From positions 1,922,001 through 1,986,000 of the forward strand of contig NZ_CP025938.1 of the NCBI RefSeq assembly GCF_002893765.1: a DNA stretch of 64,000 nt, read 5' to 3'. Made by a program: the position numbers and the translations under genes. The stretch comes from Tamlana carrageenivorans. GTDB taxonomy: Bacteria > Bacteroidota > Bacteroidia > Flavobacteriales > Flavobacteriaceae. The notes beneath the pieces are model-generated. The model ran no database searches. It had not been told where the DNA came from and worked only from the letters and a program-made list of their open reading frames with translations. Of the stretch, positions 9,801 through 18,099 are shown piece by piece. Each line of letters starts with the position of its first letter. The first letter of the stretch is position 1.

Positions 9801-10524
9801 TGCGCCTTCTTTAATTTGGCGAGGACAACTGGGAGCGCATTTTCAATTTGGAGCAGCCTATGAAAATATTGAGGTTGAAGAAACTGCAGGTCGTTTTATT
9901 AACGAAGCATTTATTGGTGATAATGTGAGTTTTACAAACGAGTTTTTAGGTGTTTATGCTAAATATGAGTTTGAAAATCAAGACAATAAAGCTTTCCCGA
10001 CTTTAGGGATGTTATTTGCTTTAGAGACGGGTTATAAAAACAATATGGGAAACCGCAAGGATTTCGCTTATATCATTCCTACTTTGGCCTTCGATTATAA
10101 ATTGGTAGATCATGGTAAATTGGTATTAGCTACAAAATTTAAAGGCCATCTTAATTTTGGCGACGGATTTGAGTTTTACCAGGCTGCAAATATTGGTGCT
10201 AATAATGGCTTAAGAGGTTATCGAAATGAACGTTTTACAGGTAAAAGTGCCTTTTATCAAACCAGTGATTTACGATTTAACTTCCAGAAAGTTAAAACAA
10301 GTTTATTGCCTTTGTATCTAGGGGTTTATGGTGGTTTTGATTATGGTCGTGTTTGGGTAGATGATCGCTTGGTGTTGGATTCAGCTTATAATGCAAATCG
10401 TTGGAACACTTCGGTAGGCGGTGGCGTTTTTATAAATGGTGTAGATCTGTTTACATTAAATATGGCACTTTTTCATAGTCAAGACGGTATGCGTTTTTCC
10501 TTTGGCTTAGGTATGGATTTATAG
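6829..10524 (+). CDS. Large lipoprotein: metallophosphoesterase, kinase-like region and outer-membrane barrel
   Basis: 1231 aa. A lipoprotein signal ends at FFASAC (Cys about 19). Residues about 40-340 are a calcineurin-like phosphoesterase with all metal motifs: GDAG, GDNIYP, GNHDWY, HHPMF and GHDHN. Residues about 430-770 hold an unfamiliar domain with a Lys/Arg-rich strand (YVMRALRKN), a loop IGDWDRHEDQW and then PRDRDQAFS, which resembles the catalytic loop and metal-binding Asp of atypical kinases. Residues about 930-1231 are alternating beta strands ending in FSFGLGMDL, like BamA/surface-antigen barrels. Probable location is the outer membrane with soluble domains attached. I start at ATG 6829; GTG 6823 is also possible. 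Substrate unknown. Confidence 0.75.
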   Translation: MKVLKLFFVVVTLFFASACATYKPQYKTKAIVSKFPDKTIVHSFYLIGDAGNSPIGTATETLKAFKKDLAQASKNSTAIFLGDNIYPKGMPNKKDKGRAFAEHQLDMQIDAVTNFKGQTLFIPGNHDWYNDGLKGLKRQEKYIEDRLGKNTFLPEKGCPIERVKISDHTVLIVIDSEWYLTNWDKHPTINDACDIKTRDKFFDEFESEIKKARGKTTIVAIHHPMFTNGSHGGQYGFKSHMTPVPVLGTLKNVIRKTGGVVSVDDQNKCYLELKKRLVTLSQENEKAIFVSGHDHNLQYLIQDNLPQIISGAGSKTNPTRLVGGGQFSYGAPGYARLDVFNDGASYVRFYSNNRVVFQSEVLPKDLENNFNDLVENFPKEKKASIYSRSETEKSSFHKWLFGVRYREDFSTPVLAPTVNLDTLFGGLTPVRKGGGHQSKSLRLVDKNGREYVMRALRKNAEQYMQAVAFKEQYIEGQFAETYTEGLMLDVFTGSHPYAPFVVGDLADAIHVYHTNPVLYYVPKQKAIGAYNDEFGDALYMIEERTDSGHGNQASFGFSNTMVSTDDLLKNLTADEKYIVDEAAYIKARLFDMLIGDWDRHEDQWRWAAFKEAGKVVYRPVPRDRDQAFSVMADGFLLNLLTVLEPSVRGMKSYSETLKKPKWFNAAPYALDMALINQSDKKVWDVQVQFIQKHITDAVIDAAFSHVPPEVNQQSIADIKRKLKGRREHLQQISDAYFNHIRKFAVVKGTHKDDWFEIIRLPKGETKVTVYRIKNGEKADVVHQHTYHRKATKEIWVFGLDDNDHFEVTGDGKQAIKLRLIGGQNNDVYAVSNARKLKIYDQKSKNNQFLTRKGKKTLADDYEVNLYDYKKLKNNTNQLLPALGLNPDDGFRLGFKNTWTNYGFERNPFTSKHRVSASYYFATHGFDLAYKVELTHVIGDFNLGLEALFTSPNYTINFFGYGNNTPNFEADNHDGTHVNMNYNRVKLETLSFAPSLIWRGQLGAHFQFGAAYENIEVEETAGRFINEAFIGDNVSFTNEFLGVYAKYEFENQDNKAFPTLGMLFALETGYKNNMGNRKDFAYIIPTLAFDYKLVDHGKLVLATKFKGHLNFGDGFEFYQAANIGANNGLRGYRNERFTGKSAFYQTSDLRFNFQKVKTSLLPLYLGVYGGFDYGRVWVDDRLVLDSAYNANRWNTSVGGGVFINGVDLFTLNMALFHSQDGMRFSFGLGMDL

Positions 10525-10657
10525 ATGTTTTTCGTGTTGATTCGGCCTATATACGCGGTATGTAAATCTTAATTAATGAAAGGTTTTTATATGGCGAAGT
10601 CCTAGGTTTCGACTGTAAATTCCAAAGATAAAAGTGCTTCTGGGGATTAAATCTTGG

Positions 10658-11458
10658 TTATAAATGAAATTCATAGAGGTGGCCTCCTTCTTTTTTATCG
10701 CGCTCATCAGTAATGAAAACAGATGCATGATCTTTAAAACAAACACCTTCTTTTTGTGAATGGTGCTTAAATTTTAAAACTTCTAAATCGCCCTCAAAAA
10801 AATGATCTTCATTAAAATTGGTAATTTTCAGCAATCTGTCGTGATTTAGAAGAACGATGGTTTTTTTGTCATGACTTATGGCTGCTGAAGTGATTTTTTT
10901 TATGTTTTTATCAAATTTAAATTTTGAAATCAATTGAGCTGTATGTTTACCAATGTTATTAGGTGTTTTAAAAACTAAGGTTTCTTTGTTAGATTTACTA
11001 AAAATATAGAAGTCATTGTTCAGAAGAAAGAAAGCCTCGAAATCTTGAGCCTTCATTTTTTTTGGTAGTTTAAAGTCTATTTTTTTGGCAGAAGTTTCAT
11101 CGTCATCAAAACGTGAAACTTTATAAATGCTGTAGTTGTCACGTTTTTTACTGTTATTTCCAAAATCGCCAATGTACAGATTACCTAAATCATCGGAAGT
11201 TAAATCTTCCCAGTCTGTATTCTTACTATTTGTAATTTTAATGTCTTTGATGAGTTCGCCTTTTAAATTGAAGCCGTAAATATGATTATTATTGCCGGCA
11301 TCTTCGATAGTCCATAAAATATTAGAGTTTTTAATCTTTTCAATAGCTGAAGCTTCTTCTAAGGAGGCTGGTATTTTGGTTATTGTAATCAATGGTGTTG
11401 TTTTACAGGAAATTAAAAGCATAAAAATGATGAATGCTTTGTGATATGGTAGCAGCAT
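10658..11458 (-). CDS. Putative lipoprotein, beta-propeller-like
   Basis: 266 aa from ATG 11458; the frame extends to 11539 but the upstream codons look non-coding. A lipobox ends at FMLLISC (Cys about 18). The rest has repeated beta-rich units with motifs such as ILWTIEDAGNNNHIYGFN, DWEDLTSDDLGNLYIGDFG and GVCFKDHASVFITDE, as in SMP-30/NHL-type propellers that fold around a central cavity. No catalytic residues can be assigned. It converges on the large phosphoesterase gene and diverges from tesB, so it forms its own unit. Confidence 0.6.
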   Translation of the reverse strand: MLLPYHKAFIIFMLLISCKTTPLITITKIPASLEEASAIEKIKNSNILWTIEDAGNNNHIYGFNLKGELIKDIKITNSKNTDWEDLTSDDLGNLYIGDFGNNSKKRDNYSIYKVSRFDDDETSAKKIDFKLPKKMKAQDFEAFFLLNNDFYIFSKSNKETLVFKTPNNIGKHTAQLISKFKFDKNIKKITSAAISHDKKTIVLLNHDRLLKITNFNEDHFFEGDLEVLKFKHHSQKEGVCFKDHASVFITDERDKKEGGHLYEFHL

Positions 11459-11588
11459 TTTTTGTAGTTTTAAGCAAGATAACCGTATTGAAACGCATTT
11501 AAAAACTAAATTTCGGGAATCTGTTAACAAAAGATGCAACTAGCCGCCCATAATTTAATAGATTTACGGCGTAAAAGAAGAATTGGCC

Positions 11589-12458
11589 ATGACTACTGTT
11601 GATGATTTATTGCACCTTTTGGTTTTAGAAAAGGTTAATGATTATGTGTTTAATGGCATTAGTGAAACCATTGGGAGCCCGATCGTTTTTGGTGGTCAAG
11701 TTTTAGCTCAAGCTATTAATGCCGCGAGTAGAACGGTGTCAAATCAAAGAAGCTTACATTCCATGCATGCTTATTTTTTAGAGGCAGGGAATCTAAATTA
11801 TCCTATTACGTATAATGTTGCTGTGGTTAGAGATGGTGGTAGTTTTTCGGTACGTCGGGTTACGGCACATCAAAATGAAAATACGATATTTATTTTAGCG
11901 GCATCTTTTCACATTCATGAGTCTGGCTATAGCCATCAAATTAAAATGAAGTCGGGTTTAAAACAGCCTGAGGCTTTGTTGAGTTGGACCGATATCTTAA
12001 ACCTATTTGGTGATTCTTTACCCAAAGGGTTGAAAGCCTTTTTTGAAGTGGATCGCCCCATAGAATTTAAACCTACAGAAATCGTAAATCCTTCAGATAG
12101 AAAAGATTTGCCTCCGTTTATTGATGTTTGGTTTAAATTAAAAGGTGATGCTAAAAATTTAGATTTAGCCACAAAACAGCAAATTTTAACGTATATTTCA
12201 GATTATAATATTTTAGTATCTGCTCTTAATCCGCATGCCAGTAAAGCGCATTGGGGCAATACACAAACGGCTAGTTTAGACCATTCGATGTGGTATTTTA
12301 GAGATTTTGATTTTAACGATTGGATGTTATTTTCAATAGAATCTCCCAGCTCTGCAAGTGCTAGAGGCTTTGCAAGAGGTAATATTTTTACGCGTGATGG
12401 TAAATTAATAGCCTCGGTAGCACAAGAAGGTTTAATGCGTCCAATTGAAAAAAAATGA
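11589..12458 (+). CDS. tesB: Acyl-CoA thioesterase II
   Basis: 289 aa, the usual length for TesB. It hydrolyses medium- and long-chain acyl-CoA to free acid and CoA. It has two hotdog repeats: the N-terminal one with VFGGQVLAQAINAA and SMHAYFLEAG, the C-terminal one with LDHSMWYFRDFDFNDWMLF and the family ending ARGFARGNIF. Start taken as ATG 11589 (MTTVDDL), not the TTG two codons upstream. It shares an ATGA overlap with the next gene, so it is translated as an operon with the phosphodiesterase and the flavoprotein. Confidence 0.93.
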   Translation: MTTVDDLLHLLVLEKVNDYVFNGISETIGSPIVFGGQVLAQAINAASRTVSNQRSLHSMHAYFLEAGNLNYPITYNVAVVRDGGSFSVRRVTAHQNENTIFILAASFHIHESGYSHQIKMKSGLKQPEALLSWTDILNLFGDSLPKGLKAFFEVDRPIEFKPTEIVNPSDRKDLPPFIDVWFKLKGDAKNLDLATKQQILTYISDYNILVSALNPHASKAHWGNTQTASLDHSMWYFRDFDFNDWMLFSIESPSSASARGFARGNIFTRDGKLIASVAQEGLMRPIEKK

Positions 12459-13137
12459 CAAACAAAGTATTAAAAATAGGGCATCGTGGCGCCAAAGGTC
12501 ACCTTGCCGAAAACACACTAGAGTCTATTAAAAAAGCCTTAGACTTAAAAGTTGATGGCATCGAAATTGATGTGCATCGCTGCGCTTCTGGTGAATTGGT
12601 AGTTTTTCACGATTTCACCTTAAATCGCGTTACCGATGGTTCCGGCGAAATTTCTAAACATACCCTAAACAATCTAAAGAAAATTAAAGTTAAAGGGCGC
12701 TATCAAATCGCAACCTTATCGCAGGTGCTTGCTTTAATTGATAACAAATGTTTGTTGAATATTGAACTAAAAGGTCAAGATACAGCAAAAGAAGCCTGCC
12801 GTCTTATCACATTTTTTGTTGATAAAAAAGGTTGGGATTATAGCAATATTATTGTGTCTAGTTTTCAATTTGATTTGTTAGATGAGGTTTATCAAATAAA
12901 TAAAAGCATACCTCTTGGCGTACTTACTAATACCAATTTGGAAGAAGCTGTTAACTTTGCGAAGCAGATAAACGCCACATCTATTCATCCTAATTACACC
13001 ATGCTAACTCCCGAAAATGTGGAAGAATTGCGTCAGGATTTCAAGGTTATTGCCTATACTGTAAATAACCTAAAACCTATTGAACGTATGATTGAATATG
13101 GTGTTAGCGGGATTATTTCTGATTATCCAGATAGAAT

Positions 13138-13141
<4 letters not shown>
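12455..13141 (+). CDS. Glycerophosphodiester phosphodiesterase
   Basis: 228 aa, cytoplasmic, no leader. The GDPD signature is clear: GHRGAKGHLAENTLES near the start, IEIDVHRCASGELVVFHD with the Glu/Asp metal ligands and catalytic His, NIELKGQ, and a C-terminal VIAYTVNNL / GVSGIISDYP barrel end. It splits glycerophosphodiesters from phospholipid turnover into glycerol-3-phosphate and alcohol. It overlaps both neighbours by four bases, suggesting a lipid-turnover operon with tesB. Confidence 0.9.
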
Positions 13142-14355
<1,214 letters not shown>

Positions 14356-14384
14356 ACAATCATAGAACTAAATTTTTTATAACA

Positions 14385-14421
14385 GTTTCCCCTCTAGCAA
14401 GTGGGGATTAAGGGGTGTGTG
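14385..14421. repeat. Short CCCC/GGGG hairpin-type dispersed repeat
   Basis: CCCC (14389-14392) pairs with GGGG (14403-14406), followed by AAGGGGTGTG. It resembles the short C/G-rich repeats often found between flavobacterial genes. It lies after the HI0933-like gene and may help end that transcript. Confidence 0.4.
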
Positions 14422-14459
14422 GTTTAATAAAAACATAAAATTTACGTTGTTTTTAATAT

Positions 14460-14486
14460 ATTTTATATATATTTAGTATATAAAAT
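14460..14486. promoter_or_regulatory. Perfect inverted repeat, probable antitoxin operator
   Basis: ATTTTATATA (14460-14469) and TATATAAAAT (14477-14486) form a perfect 10-bp inverted repeat with a 7-bp spacer, ending 7 bases before the antitoxin start. Placement and symmetry fit the autoregulatory operator of a toxin-antitoxin operon. The AT-rich make-up means part of it could instead be promoter sequence. Confidence 0.6.
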
Positions 14487-14493
14487 CTATATC

Positions 14494-14739
14494 ATGGGAA
14501 AGACAAAAAAACTTATTGAATTAGACGATAAAGCTATTGAAATTCTAGAAAAGCAAGCCAAACTCGAAAAGCGCTCCTTAAAAAATTATATTGAATATAC
14601 TTTAGAGGAGCAAGCTGTGCGTTTTAGCGAGCCTTCCGAAGCTTATAAGGCGATGATGGAAGATATGTTAGATAAAATGGAGAAGAATGAAATAGATTTC
14701 ATATCAATGGATGCTGTTAAGAAGAAGTATGGTTTATAA
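14494..14739 (+). CDS. Antitoxin-like protein of a RelE/ParE module
   Basis: 81 aa, highly charged. The N-terminal half (KLIELDDKAIEILEKQAKLEKRSLKNYIEYTLEE) has the strand-helix-helix pattern of a ribbon-helix-helix DNA-binding antitoxin. The C-terminal half is a flexible acidic tail ending DAVKKKYGL that would wrap around the toxin. It overlaps the toxin gene by 11 bases and is preceded by a palindromic operator. Assignment rests on this context and not on a recognised family name. Confidence 0.75.
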   Translation: MGKTKKLIELDDKAIEILEKQAKLEKRSLKNYIEYTLEEQAVRFSEPSEAYKAMMEDMLDKMEKNEIDFISMDAVKKKYGL

Positions 14740-14998
14740 ATTAATTATAAGTCCAGAAGCTTTTAGGGAAATTGATTTGGCTGTTTGTTATTTTAAAACG
14801 AAAAACATTGAAGACTCGTTTTTGAAGGAGTTGAGTGAGCAAATAACATTTTTAGAAAAGCATCCTTTAACAAGACAAGTTCGCTACAAAAACATAAGAA
14901 TTCATCTGTTTGAAAAATTCAATTATTCATTTCACTATGTAGTGGTTCATGATGAAGTGCGAATATTGAGCTTTCTCAACCAAAAACAAGATTTTTAA
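14729..14998 (+). CDS. RelE/ParE superfamily toxin
   Basis: 89 aa from ATG 14729 (MVYKLIISPEAFREID); an ATG at 14711 would add six residues. The fold pattern is typical: first strand YKLIISPEA, two helices with LSEQITFLEKHP, then strands VRYKNIRIHLFEKFNYSFHYVV and VRILSFLNQKQDF. Family members either cleave mRNA on the ribosome (RelE) or poison gyrase (ParE); the sequence alone does not decide. It is translationally coupled to the antitoxin and abuts the DUF1697 gene directly (stop next to start). Confidence 0.8.
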   Translation: MVYKLIISPEAFREIDLAVCYFKTKNIEDSFLKELSEQITFLEKHPLTRQVRYKNIRIHLFEKFNYSFHYVVVHDEVRILSFLNQKQDF

Positions 14999-15535
14999 AT
15001 GAAAACCTATATCGCCCTTTTAAGAGGGATTAATGTAAGCGGACAAAAGAAAATTCCCATGGCTGAACTTCGTGAGTTGTTTTCTGGTAGTGGGTTAGAA
15101 AACGTTCAAACCTATATTCAAAGTGGGAATGTATTGTTTCAATCTTCCGAAGACAATCTTCAAAAATTAGAATTAAAAATCCATCAAGCAATTAAATCAC
15201 ATTTTGATTTTGACGTGCCTGTTGTAGTAAAAACTCATGAAGACCTTCAAAGTATTTTTGATGGGTGTCCTTTTTCCGAAGAAAAAAAGAAAAACAGTTA
15301 CTTTACATTTTTATTTGAGTCGCCAAAACAGGAAGCCATTGAAGTTGTTTCAGGATTAAGCTTTCCAAATGAAGAATTTATAATCACTCCAGAATGTATT
15401 TATTTCTATAGTGCCATAGGTTACGGTAAGGCAAAATGTAGTAACAATTTCTTTGAACGTAAACTAAAAATAAGAGCCACCGCCAGAAATTATAAAACGT
15501 TGGTTAAGCTTTTAGCTTTGTCTGAAGCTAATTAA
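14999..15535 (+). CDS. DUF1697 domain protein
   Basis: 178 aa, full length for DUF1697. The opening motif YIALLRGINVSGQKKIPMAE and NVQTYIQSGNVLFQS are the family signature; the C-terminal KLKIRATARNYKTLVKL is also typical. It is a small cytoplasmic alpha/beta protein with no established function. Its ATG starts on the base after the toxin stop, so it is probably read from the toxin-antitoxin promoter, although the family is not known as part of such modules. Confidence 0.85.
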   Translation: MKTYIALLRGINVSGQKKIPMAELRELFSGSGLENVQTYIQSGNVLFQSSEDNLQKLELKIHQAIKSHFDFDVPVVVKTHEDLQSIFDGCPFSEEKKKNSYFTFLFESPKQEAIEVVSGLSFPNEEFIITPECIYFYSAIGYGKAKCSNNFFERKLKIRATARNYKTLVKLLALSEAN

Positions 15536-15556
15536 AAAGTCCACCAGATATTTCCT

Positions 15557-15564
15557 TACTTTTG
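15557..15564 (+). promoter_or_regulatory. Bacteroidota -7 box for mvaD
   Basis: TACTTTTG matches the TAnnTTTG -7 element of the Bacteroidota primary sigma factor. It lies 34 bases before the mvaD ATG, within the spurious 5' extension of the frame, which supports the ATG at 15598 as the start. Confidence 0.6.
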
Positions 15565-15597
15565 CCAAGCAAAATCCGTTTTACTGAACATTATAAC

Positions 15598-16719
15598 ATG
15601 ACAGAAAATAATTTTATACCTAAACCATACACAAACGCTATCGAAAAAGGCGCATTTACATGGTCGTCGCCAAGTAATATCGCATTAGTAAAATATTGGG
15701 GTAAAAAGAAAAATCAGATTCCTGAAAATCCGTCTATCAGTTTTACTTTAAATAACTGTAAAACGACGACAACTTTAAGTTTTTCAAAAAAAGCCGATAA
15801 GGATGCCTTTTCATTTGATGTGTATTTAGATGGTGAAAAAAAAGAGAGTTTTAAATCTAAAATAGAAACTTTTTTTAATCGTGTTGAGGTGTATTTGCCA
15901 TTTTTAAAAGCCTATCATTTTAAAATTGAAACGTCAAATACTTTTCCGCATAGCTCGGGAATTGCATCATCAGCTTCAGGAATGAGTGCTCTGGCCTTGT
16001 GTTTAATGAGTGTTGAAGAGGCATTAACGGGTGGTTCTGTCATTCCGAGGGCAGTCGAGGAATCTCAAGCGGAAACTTATTTCATTCAAAAAGCCTCATT
16101 TTTAGCCCGTTTGGGTTCTGGGTCTGCTTGTAGAAGTCTAGAAGGAGATTTGGTGGTTTGGGGACAACATGAGTCTATTGAAGGGAGTTCCGATTTGTTT
16201 GGTGTGAAATTTCCACATCAAGTCCATAAGGCGTTTAAAAATTACCAAGACACCATTTTGTTGGTGGATAAAGGTGAAAAAGTGGTGAGTAGCACCGTTG
16301 GACATAATTTGATGCACGGACACCCTTTCGCACAAGAACGTTTTAAGCAAGCCGATAAAAACTTAAAAACGATTACCGAAATTTTAAAATCGGGTGATTT
16401 GGATGCGTTTATCGCTTTGGTAGAAAGTGAAGCCTTAACGCTGCATGCTATGATGATGACCAGTATGCCGTATTTTATCCTGATGAAGCCTAATACGTTG
16501 GAAATTATCAATAAAATATGGTCGTTTCGCGCAGAAACAGGCTCTAAAGTTTGTTTTACATTAGACGCTGGTGCAAACGTACATGTGTTGTATCCACAAA
16601 ATGAAGCTGAAACAGTAAGAACGTTTATTGAAACAGAACTGGCCGACTACTGTCAAAATAGACAGTTTATTCATGACGCAGTGGGGTTCGGAGCCTGTCA
16701 ATTGATAAATAACAATTGA
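15598..16719 (+). CDS. mvaD: Diphosphomevalonate decarboxylase, with in-frame repeat insertion
   Basis: 373 aa GHMP-superfamily enzyme that converts mevalonate 5-diphosphate to isopentenyl diphosphate. Signatures are SPSNIALVKYWGKK, NNCKTTTTL, the ATP loop SSGIASSASGMSAL and RLGSGSACRS. The ATG at 15598 follows a -7 box; a TTG extension to 15562 would include the promoter. Between the ATP loop and QKASFLARLGSGS the protein has an extra stretch (GGSVIPRAVEESQ) encoded by a palindromic intergenic-type repeat. It adds about ten residues at a surface loop and keeps the frame. It leads a mevalonate/prenyl gene run. Confidence 0.92.
   Translation: MTENNFIPKPYTNAIEKGAFTWSSPSNIALVKYWGKKKNQIPENPSISFTLNNCKTTTTLSFSKKADKDAFSFDVYLDGEKKESFKSKIETFFNRVEVYLPFLKAYHFKIETSNTFPHSSGIASSASGMSALALCLMSVEEALTGGSVIPRAVEESQAETYFIQKASFLARLGSGSACRSLEGDLVVWGQHESIEGSSDLFGVKFPHQVHKAFKNYQDTILLVDKGEKVVSSTVGHNLMHGHPFAQERFKQADKNLKTITEILKSGDLDAFIALVESEALTLHAMMMTSMPYFILMKPNTLEIINKIWSFRAETGSKVCFTLDAGANVHVLYPQNEAETVRTFIETELADYCQNRQFIHDAVGFGACQLINNN
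16035..16066. repeat. Palindromic dispersed repeat inside mvaD
   Basis: The stretch TGTCATTCCGAGGGCAGTCG followed by AGGAATCTC has ATTCC/GGAAT arms, like the intergenic repeats of many Bacteroidota. Here it is read in frame within mvaD. A related ATTCCTGC/GCAGGAAT hairpin lies after the arsM stop at 51080-51099. Confidence 0.65.
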
Positions 16720-16728
16720 AAATTAACA

Positions 16729-17082
16729 ATGAAGAGGGATAATGTTATTAAAACTAAAAGTTTTAATTTTGCAGTAAGAATTGTTAACCTGTATAGGTTC
16801 TTAATAACAGAACATAAAGAATTTGTGTTATCAAAGCAATTACTTCGTTCGGGTACCTCAATTGGTTCTAACGTTAGGGAAGCGGAACATGCTGAGAGTA
16901 AAGCGGATTTTATTCATAAACTCTCGATTTCATTAAAAGAGGCAAATGAAACGGAATATTGGCTGGATTTACTTAAGGAAACAGGCTATTTAAATAATTC
17001 TGAGTATCTTAGCCTCGAATTTGATGTTAAAGAGATATTGAAGTTGTTGACAAGTATTATTAAAACGTCAAAACTTAAGTAA
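16729..17082 (+). CDS. Four-helix bundle protein (23S rRNA IVS-like, S23 family)
   Basis: 117 aa, all alpha. Motifs SKQLLRSGTSIGSNVREAEHAES, FIHKLSISLKEANETEYWLDLL and YLSLEFDVKEILKLLTSII are the TIGR02436/S23 signature. These proteins form a pentameric four-helix bundle and are found both within intervening sequences of 23S rRNA genes and scattered in chromosomes. Function unknown. Both flanks carry related AT-rich repeats (AACAATTGAAAATTAACAAT before it, ATCAATTGTTAATTGAAAAA after it), which suggests a small transferable cassette inserted between mvaD and the kinase gene. Confidence 0.88.
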   Translation: MKRDNVIKTKSFNFAVRIVNLYRFLITEHKEFVLSKQLLRSGTSIGSNVREAEHAESKADFIHKLSISLKEANETEYWLDLLKETGYLNNSEYLSLEFDVKEILKLLTSIIKTSKLK

Positions 17083-17119
17083 TTATTAATTATTAACTAT
17101 CAATTGTTAATTGAAAAAG

Positions 17120-18049
17120 ATGAAAGGACCTTTATTTTATTCTAAAATTCTACTTTTCGGCGAATACGGAATCATCAAAGATTCTAAAGGCTTATCTATT
17201 CCTTACAATTTTTATAACGGTGCTTTAAAGAAGTCTGAAAACCCTTCGGAGGCTGCTATAAAATCGAATGCGAGTTTAAAGCGCTTTGCTGAATATATTC
17301 AGAATATAGATTCTGAATTGGTGCGTTTTGATTATGCGTTGTTGAAGGAAGATGTAGATTCGGGCATGTATTTCGATTCTTCTATTCCTCAAGGATATGG
17401 TGTAGGAAGTAGCGGTGCTTTAGTGGCTGCTGTTTACAATCAGTATGCTTTTGATAAAATAACCGTTCTTGAAAATCTAACCAGAGAAAAGCTATTAAAA
17501 CTAAAAGCTATTTTTTCGGAAATGGAATCGTTTTTCCACGGAAAATCTTCTGGACTAGATCCTTTAAATAGCTATTTAAGCATTCCTATTTTAATAAACT
17601 CTAAAGATAATATTGAAGCTACAGGCATACCAGCACAGCAAAGTGAAGGTAAAGGCGCTGTATTTTTAATCGATAGTGGTATTATTGGAGAAACAGCTCC
17701 TATGGTGAGTTTGTTTATGGAAAACATGAAACAAGAAGGTTTCCGTAATATGCTTAAAACCCAATTTATAAAACATACCGATGCCTGCGTAGAAGATTTT
17801 CTTAAGGGTAACGTGAAATCCTTGTTTAAAAATACGAAGCAGTTATCTAAAATTGTTTTAAGTCATTTTAAACCGATGATTCCACAGCAGTTTCATGAAC
17901 TATGGGAAAAAGGAATCAATACCAACGACTACTATTTAAAACTATGTGGCTCTGGCGGTGGTGGCTATATTCTTGGTTTTACAGAGGATATCGAAAAAGC
18001 TAAAAAATCGCTTAGTGATTATAAATTGGAGGTGGTTTATAATTTTTAA
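17120..18049 (+). CDS. GHMP kinase, probable mevalonate kinase
   Basis: 309 aa from ATG 17120 (MKGPLFYSKILLFGEYGII); the frame also allows TTG 17111. GHMP features are LLFGEYGII at the start, PQGYGVGSSGALVAAV (ATP-binding loop), FFHGKSSGLDPLNSYL (catalytic Asp loop) and LCGSGGGGYILGF near the end. It is close to mvaD and followed by a prenyltransferase, so it probably phosphorylates mevalonate or phosphomevalonate. Which of the two cannot be settled from sequence alone. Confidence 0.82.
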   Translation: MKGPLFYSKILLFGEYGIIKDSKGLSIPYNFYNGALKKSENPSEAAIKSNASLKRFAEYIQNIDSELVRFDYALLKEDVDSGMYFDSSIPQGYGVGSSGALVAAVYNQYAFDKITVLENLTREKLLKLKAIFSEMESFFHGKSSGLDPLNSYLSIPILINSKDNIEATGIPAQQSEGKGAVFLIDSGIIGETAPMVSLFMENMKQEGFRNMLKTQFIKHTDACVEDFLKGNVKSLFKNTKQLSKIVLSHFKPMIPQQFHELWEKGINTNDYYLKLCGSGGGGYILGFTEDIEKAKKSLSDYKLEVVYNF

Positions 18050-18099
18050 ATCTTAGAGTTATTCCTAACTTTAGGTGTTTTCAATAAAATACTTCTCCC

